Of a stretch of 64,000 nt of DNA, positions 8,525 to 16,635 are shown piece after piece. The DNA lies in NCBI RefSeq assembly GCF_003030465.1, contig NZ_CP028339.1, positions 1,054,001 through 1,118,000 on the forward strand, read 5' to 3'. Source of the stretch: Thauera aromatica K172 (GTDB lineage: Bacteria; Pseudomonadota; Gammaproteobacteria; Burkholderiales; Rhodocyclaceae). Both the position numbers and the translations under genes were made by a program. Under the pieces are notes generated by a model. That model did not search any database. It had not been told where the DNA came from and worked only from the letters and a program-made list of their open reading frames with translations. Each line of letters starts with the position of its first letter. Positions within the stretch are counted from its first letter, which is position 1.

Positions 8525-10684
8525 GTGGCGATCGACATCGGCCGCTTCATGGACCGTTTCGTCGACGAGGCGAGGGAGCACCTCGGCCGCCTCGGCGAAG
8601 GTCTCGCCGCCCTCGAGTCCGGCGACGCCGATGCCGAGCTGATCAATGCCTTGTTTCGCTCCGCGCATACGGTGAAGGGCTCGTCGCGGATGCTCAAGCT
8701 GACGCCGGTCACCGACACGGCCCATCTTCTGGAAGATGTGCTCGGCGCCCTGCGCGAAGGCCGGGTGCGCTTCGATCGCCGCCTTGCGGGCGCGCTGTAT
8801 CAAGGCGTCGATGCGATCGCGGCGCAGGTCGATTGCCTCGCCGCCACCCGCGACCCGGCCGCCTTGCCGGCGCCCGCTGCCGCGCTGTGCGCCGCCCTGG
8901 CGGCTGCTGCGGCGCCGGATTCCGCGCCCGAGCGCGGAAATCCGCTGCCGCCGCCTGCCGGGGACGCTGCGGATACGCCCGGGCCGGCCGGCGAAGGCGG
9001 CAACGCGGAGGCCGTGCGCGGACGCCAGGCCGGCTTCGATACGGTGCGGATCCGGGTGGACAAGCTCGACGAGCTCATCGGCCTGATGGGCGAATTCGCT
9101 TCCTCGCAGGCCCGGGTGCGGGAGTGGGCGGCGCAGGCGCATGCGCTCGAACGCGAGCTGGCGCGCGGCATCGCCGATCCTGCCCGGCTGCCTGCGGTGC
9201 ACGAGCGCATGCGTGCTTTCGAGCGGACGCTGCGCGATGGTGTCCGCACCCAGGACATGATGATCGGCGCCCTCCACGAGCGCACGCTGGTGATGCGCAT
9301 GCTGCCGCTGGGGGTGATCTTCGACGCGATGGGTCGGATGATGCGCGATTTCGCCCGCTCGCTCGGCAAGGACGTCGAGTTCGTCGTCCGCGGCAGTGAA
9401 ATCGAGCTCGACCGCCAGCTCATCGACAAGCTCTCCGATCCGCTCGTCCATCTGCTGCGCAACGCCGTCGATCACGGCCTGGAGGCGCCCGAGGTGCGGC
9501 GGCGCAGGGGCAAGGCGGAGCGGGGGCGGGTCGAACTGGTCGCCCGCCAGGAGGGGGCGCAGGCGGTGATCGAAGTCGCCGACGACGGTGCCGGCATCGA
9601 CTTCGACGCGGTGCGCGAAAAGGCCCTCGCGCGCGGGTTGATCGACGCCGACGAGGCCGCGGCCCTGTCGGAAAAGGCGGTGACCGACCTGCTCTTCCTT
9701 CCCGGTTTTTCCACCGCCGGAATCATCACCGATGTCTCCGGGCGCGGGGTCGGGCTCGATGTGGTCAGGCAGACCCTGGCCGAGGAACTCTCCGGCGAGA
9801 TCGGCGTGCACTCCCGTCCCGGCGAGGGCGCGCGCTTCGTGCTGCGCCTGCCGCTGAGCCTGGCCCGCCTGCGCATCCTGCTGGTCGACGTCGGGGGCCA
9901 TCCGTTCGGCATTCCCGCGCATGGCGTGAGCGAGATCGTCCAGCGGCCGGCGGAGGCCTTGCTGAAAGTGGCCGAGCGCAGCGCGGTGATCGTGCGCAAC
10001 GAGTTCGTTCCGGTCGTGGCGCTCGATGCGCTGCTCGGCCTGCCCGCGCGGCCGGCGCCCGGGGACGGCGCGCTGCTGTTGGTGTTGAGCGTGCGCGGCG
10101 ACAAGATCGCGCTGCGGGTCGATGCCCTGCTCGACGAGCGCGACATGGTGATCAAGCCGCTTCCGGCGCTGCTCGCGCAGGCCCGCTTCGTCACCGGCGT
10201 GGTCGAGACCGGCAGCGGGGCGCTGGCTTCCGTGTTCCATGCTCCGGCGTTGTTCGCGCATGCGCGCCATGCCGGTGCCGACGCGCCGCGCCGGGCGCCG
10301 GGCGGCGCTGCAGGGAGCGCCCGCCGCCTGCTGGTGGTGGATGATTCGCTCAATACCCGCGAGCTGGAAAAGGAAGTGCTCGAAGCCCACGGCTACCTGG
10401 TGACGCTCGCCGAGGACGGGGTCGACGGCCTCGCCAAAGCGCTCGCCGAAGACTTCGACGCGGTCCTGACCGATGTCGAGATGCCGCGGATGGACGGTTT
10501 CTCGCTGACCGCGCGGCTGCGGGAGGACGAGCGCTACCGGCACCGGCCGATCCTGATCATCACTTCCCGCGAGCGCGACGAAGACAAGCGGCGCGGCATG
10601 CAGGTCGGCGCCGACGCCTACATCGTCAAGGGCGACTTCGATCAGCGCAGCCTGGTCGAAACCCTGAAAACCCTGCTGGCCTGA
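8525..10684 (+). CDS. cheA: CheA-type hybrid histidine kinase with C-terminal receiver domain (WspE-like)
   Basis: 719 aa, starting at GTG 8525, which has GGAGG at 8511-8515; an ATG at 8549 is a weaker alternative. Domains: Hpt (P1) with H48 in RSAHTVKGSS; a long linker lacking an obvious CheY-binding P2; dimerisation (P3) and ATPase (P4) with N box LLRNAVDHGLE, DDGAGIDFD and GRGVGLDVV; a CheW-like P5; and a receiver domain at ~599-719 with phospho-acceptor D650 (VLTDVEMP). The receiver fusion is the WspE arrangement. It could act as a phosphate sink, or pass phosphate to the Hpt domain of the cyclase two genes downstream. All kinase motifs are intact. The gene belongs to the MCP-cheB-cheR run. 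Confidence 0.93.
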   Translation: MAIDIGRFMDRFVDEAREHLGRLGEGLAALESGDADAELINALFRSAHTVKGSSRMLKLTPVTDTAHLLEDVLGALREGRVRFDRRLAGALYQGVDAIAAQVDCLAATRDPAALPAPAAALCAALAAAAAPDSAPERGNPLPPPAGDAADTPGPAGEGGNAEAVRGRQAGFDTVRIRVDKLDELIGLMGEFASSQARVREWAAQAHALERELARGIADPARLPAVHERMRAFERTLRDGVRTQDMMIGALHERTLVMRMLPLGVIFDAMGRMMRDFARSLGKDVEFVVRGSEIELDRQLIDKLSDPLVHLLRNAVDHGLEAPEVRRRRGKAERGRVELVARQEGAQAVIEVADDGAGIDFDAVREKALARGLIDADEAAALSEKAVTDLLFLPGFSTAGIITDVSGRGVGLDVVRQTLAEELSGEIGVHSRPGEGARFVLRLPLSLARLRILLVDVGGHPFGIPAHGVSEIVQRPAEALLKVAERSAVIVRNEFVPVVALDALLGLPARPAPGDGALLLVLSVRGDKIALRVDALLDERDMVIKPLPALLAQARFVTGVVETGSGALASVFHAPALFAHARHAGADAPRRAPGGAAGSARRLLVVDDSLNTRELEKEVLEAHGYLVTLAEDGVDGLAKALAEDFDAVLTDVEMPRMDGFSLTARLREDERYRHRPILIITSRERDEDKRRGMQVGADAYIVKGDFDQRSLVETLKTLLA

Positions 10685-10708
10685 ACGGCCGGCGCCTGGA
10701 GATGAACC

Positions 10709-11074
10709 GTGCGGATCCTGATCGTCGATGACGACCCTTTTGCCGGCCAGGTCGCGGCGGCGATCCTGGAAGAACTGGGTCATGACACCATGCTGTGCGA
10801 GAATGCGCCCGATGCCGCCGCGCAACTGGGAGAAGGCGGAAACGTCGACCTCATCGTCTGCGACATGAACATGCCCCTGATCAGCGGGATCGAGCTGTTC
10901 CGCGAACTGCGTGCCCAGGATTGCCGGATTCCCTTCGTCCTTCTCAGCGGAGACGATGCGGCCGGCCTGCTTGCCGCCGAGCCCGGGCTCGACGCCTGCG
11001 TGCTCAAGGACGGCGATCTCGACAACAACCTTGCCCGCGCCGTCGAGCGCATCGCCCGCGTGCGGGCGGCATGA
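10709..11074 (+). CDS. Stand-alone receiver-domain protein (CheY-like)
   Basis: 121 aa, a single receiver domain and no output domain. It starts at GTG 10709 with GGAG at 10698-10701. The acidic triad is D7-D9 and the phospho-acceptor is D52 in VCDMNMP; a conserved-type lysine lies in VLKDGD near the C terminus. Probable partner is the CheA hybrid kinase immediately upstream. Because no flagellar gene lies nearby and the next gene has an Hpt domain, it may be a relay shuttle or phosphate sink rather than a motor-binding CheY; this is inference. It follows cheA by 24 bp and precedes the cyclase gene by 13 bp. Confidence 0.88.
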   Translation: MRILIVDDDPFAGQVAAAILEELGHDTMLCENAPDAAAQLGEGGNVDLIVCDMNMPLISGIELFRELRAQDCRIPFVLLSGDDAAGLLAAEPGLDACVLKDGDLDNNLARAVERIARVRAA

Positions 11075-11087
11075 CCCGAGAACACGG

Positions 11088-12770
11088 ATGAACCTACCCA
11101 CTGCTGCCGGCAAGCCGGCCGAGCGCCTGAAAAAGCTGCGCGACGATTTCGTTTCCCACTTGCCCGGGCGGATCGGGCGCATGCGCGAAGTGCTCGGCGA
11201 GAGCGCCGTGCACGGCTGCGATTGCTGCAGGAATGAAGAGCTGCAGCGCCTGTTCCACAACCTCAAGGGCTCGGCGGCGGTGTTCGGCTTCGACGGCCTG
11301 CGCGAGATCGCCCTCGAAGGCGAGATCCTGGCCAACGGCTGCGACGACAGCACACACTGCCGCCAGGCGCTGGGCTTCGCGGTGGACCGGCTGGAGCGGG
11401 CGGCGGCCGAGATCGCGGGGGCGTCCGTGGCGGCCGAGGGCGGGGAGTTCCTCGGCTTCAACCTGGACCATGTCGGCCTGCCTGCGGCGGTCGATGCCTG
11501 CGGCCGGCTGATCTACGTGTGCGACGACGATGCCGCCTCGCTCGATCAGCTGGTGACCCAGGTGGCCTGCTTCGGCTATGAAGTCCGGGGCTTTCCCGAC
11601 ACCGCGGCGCTCGAGCGTGCGATCGATGGCCGCCGCCCGGACTGCGTGGTGATGGACATCCATTTCCCCGACAACCGCAATTCGGGCACCGAGTTCATGG
11701 CCGCCATCAACCGCCGCTTCGACCCGCCGCTGAACACGGTCTTCATCTCCGCGCGTGACGACTTCGAGGCCCGCCTGCATGCGGTGCGGGCCGGGGGAAC
11801 GTCGTACTTCCTGAAGCCGGTGCGCTCGGCCGACCTTGCCGCCGTGCTCGACGAAATCACCCACGTCCAGCCGGTCGAACCCTACCGCATCCTGGTCATC
11901 GACGACGAGCGCGAAGTGGCGGCCTACCACTGCATGATCCTCGAGGAGGCCGGGATGATGACGACGCGCATTTCCGACCCGCTGCGGGCGCTGGAGGCGC
12001 TGGAGGCGTTCCGCCCCGACATGGTGCTGATGGACATGTACATGCCGGGGTGCTCGGGGACCGAACTGGCGCAGGTGATCCGCCAGGTGCCGAGCCATTT
12101 CTCGCTGCCGATCCTGTTCTTCTCCAGTGAATCGGACCAGCGCAAGCAGCGCGCGGCGATGCGCATCGGCGCCGACGGCTTCATGGTCAAGCCGATCGAC
12201 CCGGTGGCGCTGGTGTCGGAAGTCGCGATCCGCGCCGAGCGTACCCGCGCCTTGCGCGCGCTGATCGTGCGCGACAGCCTGACCGGGCTGTTCAATCATT
12301 CGACGACCCTGTACATGCTCGAGAACGCGATCGCCGCCAGCGACCGCAACCGCACCGGGCTGTGCTTCGCGCTGATCGACATCGACCACTTCAAGCGCAT
12401 CAACGACAGCTACGGCCACCGCGCCGGCGACCAGGTGATCGCTTCCCTGGCGCGGATGCTGAAGCAGCACTTCCGCAACTCGGACGTGATCGGCCGCCAT
12501 GGCGGCGAAGAGTTCGCGGTGATCATGCCCTATGCCGCGCTCGACATGGCGGTGGCGCGCATCGACCAGCTCCGGACCCTGTTCGAGCGCGTCGAGTTCG
12601 CCGATGGCGCCCAGGCGTTCACCTGCACCTTCAGCGCCGGGGTGGCGCAGCACGTCGCCGGCAGCAGCCTTGCGAGCCTCTTCGGGGTGGCCGACCGGGC
12701 CTTGTACCGGGCCAAGCAGGGGGGGCGCAACCGCGTCCTCGCCTCGGTGAGCGAAGCGGTGGCGGCGTGA
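11088..12770 (+). CDS. Hpt-REC-REC-GGDEF diguanylate cyclase response regulator
   Basis: 560 aa. Start ATG 11088 is 13 bp after the receiver gene; the open frame upstream overlaps that gene. Order: Hpt domain with H57 in LFHNLKGSAAVFG; receiver 1 (~141-257) with D190 (VVMDIHFP); receiver 2 (~267-383) with D316 (VLMDMYMP); GGDEF domain (~393-555) with active-site GGEEF at 472-476 and inhibitory-site RNSD (RxxD) at 463-466. It should make cyclic-di-GMP from GTP, with product inhibition possible. It occupies the place of WspR, but WspR has one receiver and no Hpt. The Hpt suggests that phosphate arrives via a receiver (CheA-REC or the lone REC) and moves on to the internal receivers. Its stop overlaps the cheW start (GTGA). 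Confidence 0.92.
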   Translation: MNLPTAAGKPAERLKKLRDDFVSHLPGRIGRMREVLGESAVHGCDCCRNEELQRLFHNLKGSAAVFGFDGLREIALEGEILANGCDDSTHCRQALGFAVDRLERAAAEIAGASVAAEGGEFLGFNLDHVGLPAAVDACGRLIYVCDDDAASLDQLVTQVACFGYEVRGFPDTAALERAIDGRRPDCVVMDIHFPDNRNSGTEFMAAINRRFDPPLNTVFISARDDFEARLHAVRAGGTSYFLKPVRSADLAAVLDEITHVQPVEPYRILVIDDEREVAAYHCMILEEAGMMTTRISDPLRALEALEAFRPDMVLMDMYMPGCSGTELAQVIRQVPSHFSLPILFFSSESDQRKQRAAMRIGADGFMVKPIDPVALVSEVAIRAERTRALRALIVRDSLTGLFNHSTTLYMLENAIAASDRNRTGLCFALIDIDHFKRINDSYGHRAGDQVIASLARMLKQHFRNSDVIGRHGGEEFAVIMPYAALDMAVARIDQLRTLFERVEFADGAQAFTCTFSAGVAQHVAGSSLASLFGVADRALYRAKQGGRNRVLASVSEAVAA

Positions 12771-13282
12771 GCGCACCGACGCTCGAGGAGGTGGTCGCGC
12801 TGCGCGCTTCGAGCGCGGCGCAGATCGTCGAAGTGGACGAGCCGATGGCCAAGCTGGTGGTCTTCGAGCTCGGCGGCGATCGCTTCGCCCTGCGCGGGGA
12901 ATGCGTGCGCGAGATCCTCGCCGAACTGCCGGTGTTCTTCGTGCCGGGCTGTCCGGCGCAGATCGAAGGCGTGATCAACCTGCGCGGCAGCGTCGAGTCG
13001 GTGCTGCGCATCGACGATGCGCTCGGGCTTGCGCCGGAAAAGGGCGAAAACGCCCGGGCGATGCTGCTGATCGAGGCCGCGGGCATCCGCAGCGCGATCC
13101 GGATCGGGCGCGTCATCGACGTCTGCGACGTCCCCGTGCGTGCCATCGAAGCGCCCCCCGGCGCTCTCGCCGAAGCCCTGCAAGGCGTGGTCTGCGGCAT
13201 CGTCGGGGCGGCCGATGGGCCGGCCTTGCTGCTCGATCCGGCGCTTCTGCTCACCCGCCATGGCGCCGGGGCGGAGCGCTGA
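12767..13282 (+). CDS. cheW: CheW coupling protein
   Basis: 171 aa, starting at GTG 12767, which overlaps the cyclase stop (GTGA). A CheW-like SH3-type domain covers ~29-165, with features usual for the family: KLVVFELGGDRFAL at the start, a VPGCPAQIEGVINLRGS core and a late GIVGAADGPALLLDP strand. It should link the MCP signalling tip to CheA P5. Wsp-type systems carry two CheW proteins; this one and the next gene fit that pattern. The first ~25 residues are not CheW-like. Confidence 0.88.
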   Translation: MSAPTLEEVVALRASSAAQIVEVDEPMAKLVVFELGGDRFALRGECVREILAELPVFFVPGCPAQIEGVINLRGSVESVLRIDDALGLAPEKGENARAMLLIEAAGIRSAIRIGRVIDVCDVPVRAIEAPPGALAEALQGVVCGIVGAADGPALLLDPALLLTRHGAGAER

Positions 13283-13670
13283 GGCGGGCGCCGGGGCGCC
13301 CGGCGCCGTGCTCGACATCGTCCTGTTCCGCTCCGGGCCGGCGGTGTGCGGCATCGAGGCCCGTCACGTGGGGGCGTCGCGGCTGTGCGCCGCCGGGGAT
13401 GAAGCGCCCGCCACCATCGAATCCGTCCTCGGCCTCGCGCCGGTCGGTCGGCGTGCGCCGGTGCGCCTTGCGCTGCGCGCCGCGGACGGGATGCGGGAAG
13501 TGCTGGCGGACGGTCCGCTCGAGCTGCTCCGTCTCGAGGTGGCCGACATCGTGCCGCTGCCGCCCCTGATCGAAGCGATGAAGCGAAGCCCCACCCTGAA
13601 GGGGCTTGCCGTCGCCGGCGACCGGGTGCTGGCCTTGTTCGGTCCTGCGGACGGCCACGCCGGGTTTTGA
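13260..13670 (+). CDS. Divergent CheW-like protein (second coupling protein)
   Basis: 136 aa. Start ATG 13260 overlaps the end of cheW by 23 bp. Weak but recognisable CheW-like layout: an initial strand (LDIVLFRSGPAVCGIEARHV), a mid region lacking the usual NLRG-type loop, and a final PLPPLIEAMKRSPTLKGLA ... DRVLALF element. It is shorter than a normal CheW (~150-170 aa) and the core INLRG motif is missing, so binding to receptor or kinase may be altered. Location at the end of the operon supports a role there. It could also be a degenerate or regulatory CheW. Confidence 0.65.
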   Translation: MAPGRSAEAGAGAPGAVLDIVLFRSGPAVCGIEARHVGASRLCAAGDEAPATIESVLGLAPVGRRAPVRLALRAADGMREVLADGPLELLRLEVADIVPLPPLIEAMKRSPTLKGLAVAGDRVLALFGPADGHAGF

Positions 13671-13719
13671 GCGCTTCCAGAAAACTTGTGGCGGTTCGGT
13701 GTTTTCTTGCGCCGCGTCA

Positions 13720-13769
13720 CCGGCCGTGCCTGACGGCGACGTTGCCGGCCGGCGTTCAGGCACGGCCGG
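13720..13769. terminator. Convergent 14-bp perfect inverted repeat between the operon and the cyclase gene
   Basis: Arms CCGGCCGTGCCTGA (13720-13733) and TCAGGCACGGCCGG (13756-13769) are exact complements, with a 22-nt GC-rich loop. The right arm contains the stop codon and last codons of the minus-strand diguanylate cyclase gene. There is no T-tract on either side, so it is not a classical intrinsic terminator; it could stop convergent transcription with Rho or protect 3' ends. Confidence 0.5.
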
Positions 13770-16521
13770 CGGGGAGCGGCTGTGGATTGCCGGTTTCGGC
13801 GTCGACCCGGTTGCGCCCGCCCGCCTTGGCGCGGTAGAGCGCCTCGTCGGCACGGCGCAGCAGGGTTTCCGGCGCCACCTCCGGAGCCGGCACCGCTGCG
13901 GCGACCCCGATGCTGACGGTCACCCTGCCATGGGGCGATAACATGTGCGGCAGCGCCTGTGCGGCGACGGCATGGCACAGGATGCTGGCGAGCGCGGTGG
14001 CCTTTTCGAGGTCCGACTCGGCACAGATCACCGCGAATTCTTCCCCACCGTAGCGTGCGGCGAGGTCTCCAGCACGCTTGACGCAGGACTGGATCGCGTG
14101 GGCGACGCGGATCAGGCACTCGTCACCGGCCTGATGGCCGTAGTGGTCGTTGTATTTCTTGAACAGGTCGATGTCGATCATCAGGATCGCCAGCGGCTGT
14201 GCCGCGCGCAGTGCCCGGGCCCATTCGCTGTGCAGCATCTGGTCGAAGTGGCGGCGGTTGGAAATGCCGGTCAGGCCGTCGGTGAGCGACAGCATGGCCA
14301 GCTTGTGGTTGGCCGCTTCCAGCTCTTCGGTGCGCTCCCTGACCTTGTGTTCGAGGGTTTCGGTATGACGCTTGAGCTGAGCCGCCATGCTGTCCATCGT
14401 GGCAAACAGCGCCGCCACTTCGCGGATCGGACTGGGTTCGTGCGATGCCGGCTGCCAGTCGCCGCGGGCGAGCCTGGAGGAGGCGCGGCTCAGCGAGCGC
14501 AGGGGCCGTGCCACCCAGTCGGAGACGAAGAGGCCGATCATCAGGCTGAGGATCATCACCGCCAGTGCCAGGTAGAGGATGTTGCGCAGCGTGTCGCTGG
14601 CCATGGCTTCGAAGTGCGCGGTCGGCAGGATCAGGCCGATGGTCAGGGTCGGCCCCTGCGCCAGGGTGAAGCGGTGCCATTCGAAGAGGAAATTCCCGTT
14701 GCCGAGCGGAAGGGATGCGCTGCCTTCGGGTTGGGCTGATGCGGCCAGGGGGCGTGCGGCGGCTCGGATGAGCGGGCTGTCGCTTTCCGCGAGGGGGATG
14801 CGGACGGCCTCCTCGCCATCGAGCCGGTAGATCGGCGCCAGCGCCGAGTTCGCCAGCATCAGGCCGTTGGTTTCGGCAATGAAGGCCGTCGCCTGGGTGC
14901 CGGCGGTCAGCTCGCGCAGGAACTCGCTGAGCTGGGAGAGCGCCACATCGGCGGTGGCGACACCGATGAAGCTGCCGTGCGGGTCGAACAACGGGGCGGA
15001 CATGCCGATGCCCATGGTGTCGTAGGCCCCTTCGGCGTCGTTGATCGCATAGCGGTAGGCCGGGTACCAGGCCAGGCTGCCCGAATCCAGTGCGGCTTCG
15101 AACCAGGGGCGGCGCCTGGCATCGAATCGGCCCTTCCCGGTAGACATCAGGCTCGTGCTGCGACCCGTCTGGTCGGTACGGAAAATGTGCATCACGTAGT
15201 CGTCGGCGGCACGCGAGTGGAGCATCCGCAAGGCCTTGTCGGCACCGTGCGGCGGGCGGCTGGCAGCGTAGTATTGGCCGTCGGCCGTGCCCATCGACAC
15301 GAAAGTGAGCAGCGGCTGCTGGCGGATCTGGGAGAGGAAGCCGCGCATCAGATCCTCGGGTTTTTCGTACGGGAGCAGGCCGGCCCGAGCCTGCTCGACG
15401 TTGAACGCGACGAAATGCCGCGGCACTTCGAAAAAGGCGGCGACGCGATCGTGCAGGCGATCGCCGATTTCCCGCGCCAGCGCCTGGCTGAAGCGCTCGG
15501 TCGACTGCTGGGCGTTGCGGTAGGACACCCAGCCGCCGATCGCGAGGATGGGCAGGAGGACCAGCAGCGACACGCCGATCAGGAAAGCGCGGATGCCGAT
15601 CCGGACCCCGGCCGGAAGGAACGGGTGCAATCGGCCCGCCCCGCCGCCGCTCCCGAAAGCTCCGCCGCGGTACAGCAGCAGGAGCGCCAGGGCGAGGCTG
15701 ATGGCGGCACCGGCGGTATAGATGCGGGCGATGCGCGCCGCCGCTTCGCTGTCGTCCGCTCTCGGCGTTGCGCCCAGCCGCCATCGGCCGCCCGCCGGCA
15801 GGGCGACGTCTACCGCGACATGGGTGCCTCGGAACAGGGCAGCGTCGCCGTGGAACGGAGGGCCTTGCGCGCCGCTGCCTTCGCGGCCGCGGATCGCCAG
15901 GGTGAACGGCAGGTCGGCAGAGGACAGGCCGGCGTCTTCGAGGAGGCCTTCGAACTCGACGACGGTGGACACCATCCCCCAGAACGCTCCCGGCTCGCCA
16001 TCGGTGGCGGGGTGGAAGACCGGGGTGCGCACGATCACCCCGGGACGCCCGTTCTGCACCAGCGGGAGAGGGCCGGCAATCACGGTGTCGCGGCGCTCGA
16101 TCGCGCGCCGCACGCCTTCCATCTGTTCCGGACGGGTGTCGAAATGCATCCCCAGCACGGCTTCGTTGCCCTCGACCGGGTGGACGAAAACAACCTCCAG
16201 ACCGTGCGACACGGCGACGTCGATGATCCGCCGGTGGTCGTTGACGAGCTTTTCGGCGAGGGGGCGCAGCTTTGCCGTGGTGATGGCGCGTTCGGGGAGG
16301 AGAGTCGCGGCGACATCGTGGTTGAGCTGCGCCAGTGCGGACAAGGTGCGTTCGAGTTCGAATGCCGCGGCCTGGAGGCGGACTTCGATCCGGCTCGACT
16401 GCGACCGCTCGCCCAGTCGGCGGTCGTACTGCGCGATGGCTACGGTCAGGGCCGCGCCCAGGCAAAGGGCCAGGACCACGCTCGCCCACACCTTCGCTTC
16501 GAGGTGACGAAAGCCCGGCAC
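13756..16521 (-). CDS. Membrane diguanylate cyclase with CHASE and dCACHE sensor domains
   Basis: 921 aa. Order: TM1 ~11-30; CHASE-type periplasmic domain ~40-250 (VHPVEGNEAVLGMHFD; QNGRPGVIVRTPVF; FWGMVS); TM2 ~267-284; TM3 ~311-333; a double-CACHE domain ~335-635 (RRPWFEAA; AYDTMGIGMSAPLFD; FIGVATADV); TM4 ~647-668; HAMP ~669-720; a short coiled coil; GGDEF ~740-915 with GGEEF at 825-829 and RAGD (RxxD) at 816-819. It should make c-di-GMP in response to one or two periplasmic ligands. Two full extracytoplasmic sensors in one chain are uncommon. It faces the chemosensory operon tail to tail, so a functional link is plausible but not shown. Confidence 0.9.
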   Translation of the reverse strand: MPGFRHLEAKVWASVVLALCLGAALTVAIAQYDRRLGERSQSSRIEVRLQAAAFELERTLSALAQLNHDVAATLLPERAITTAKLRPLAEKLVNDHRRIIDVAVSHGLEVVFVHPVEGNEAVLGMHFDTRPEQMEGVRRAIERRDTVIAGPLPLVQNGRPGVIVRTPVFHPATDGEPGAFWGMVSTVVEFEGLLEDAGLSSADLPFTLAIRGREGSGAQGPPFHGDAALFRGTHVAVDVALPAGGRWRLGATPRADDSEAAARIARIYTAGAAISLALALLLLYRGGAFGSGGGAGRLHPFLPAGVRIGIRAFLIGVSLLVLLPILAIGGWVSYRNAQQSTERFSQALAREIGDRLHDRVAAFFEVPRHFVAFNVEQARAGLLPYEKPEDLMRGFLSQIRQQPLLTFVSMGTADGQYYAASRPPHGADKALRMLHSRAADDYVMHIFRTDQTGRSTSLMSTGKGRFDARRRPWFEAALDSGSLAWYPAYRYAINDAEGAYDTMGIGMSAPLFDPHGSFIGVATADVALSQLSEFLRELTAGTQATAFIAETNGLMLANSALAPIYRLDGEEAVRIPLAESDSPLIRAAARPLAASAQPEGSASLPLGNGNFLFEWHRFTLAQGPTLTIGLILPTAHFEAMASDTLRNILYLALAVMILSLMIGLFVSDWVARPLRSLSRASSRLARGDWQPASHEPSPIREVAALFATMDSMAAQLKRHTETLEHKVRERTEELEAANHKLAMLSLTDGLTGISNRRHFDQMLHSEWARALRAAQPLAILMIDIDLFKKYNDHYGHQAGDECLIRVAHAIQSCVKRAGDLAARYGGEEFAVICAESDLEKATALASILCHAVAAQALPHMLSPHGRVTVSIGVAAAVPAPEVAPETLLRRADEALYRAKAGGRNRVDAETGNPQPLPAGRA

Positions 16522-16635
16522 GGATCGAATCCTGTCATGTGATGACGGTCAGCATATCAGCCGCCGTCGATGGAGTGAATGCGGATCGGCGCGCCGGAAT
16601 CGTGCTGCGGTGCGGGTTCCGGCCCCGGATGCCGC

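Noticed and set aside
8330..11461. 1043-codon minus-strand open frame across cheA and its neighbours
   Set aside because: Composition is that of an antisense shadow; the plus-strand genes have intact domains and overlap signals.
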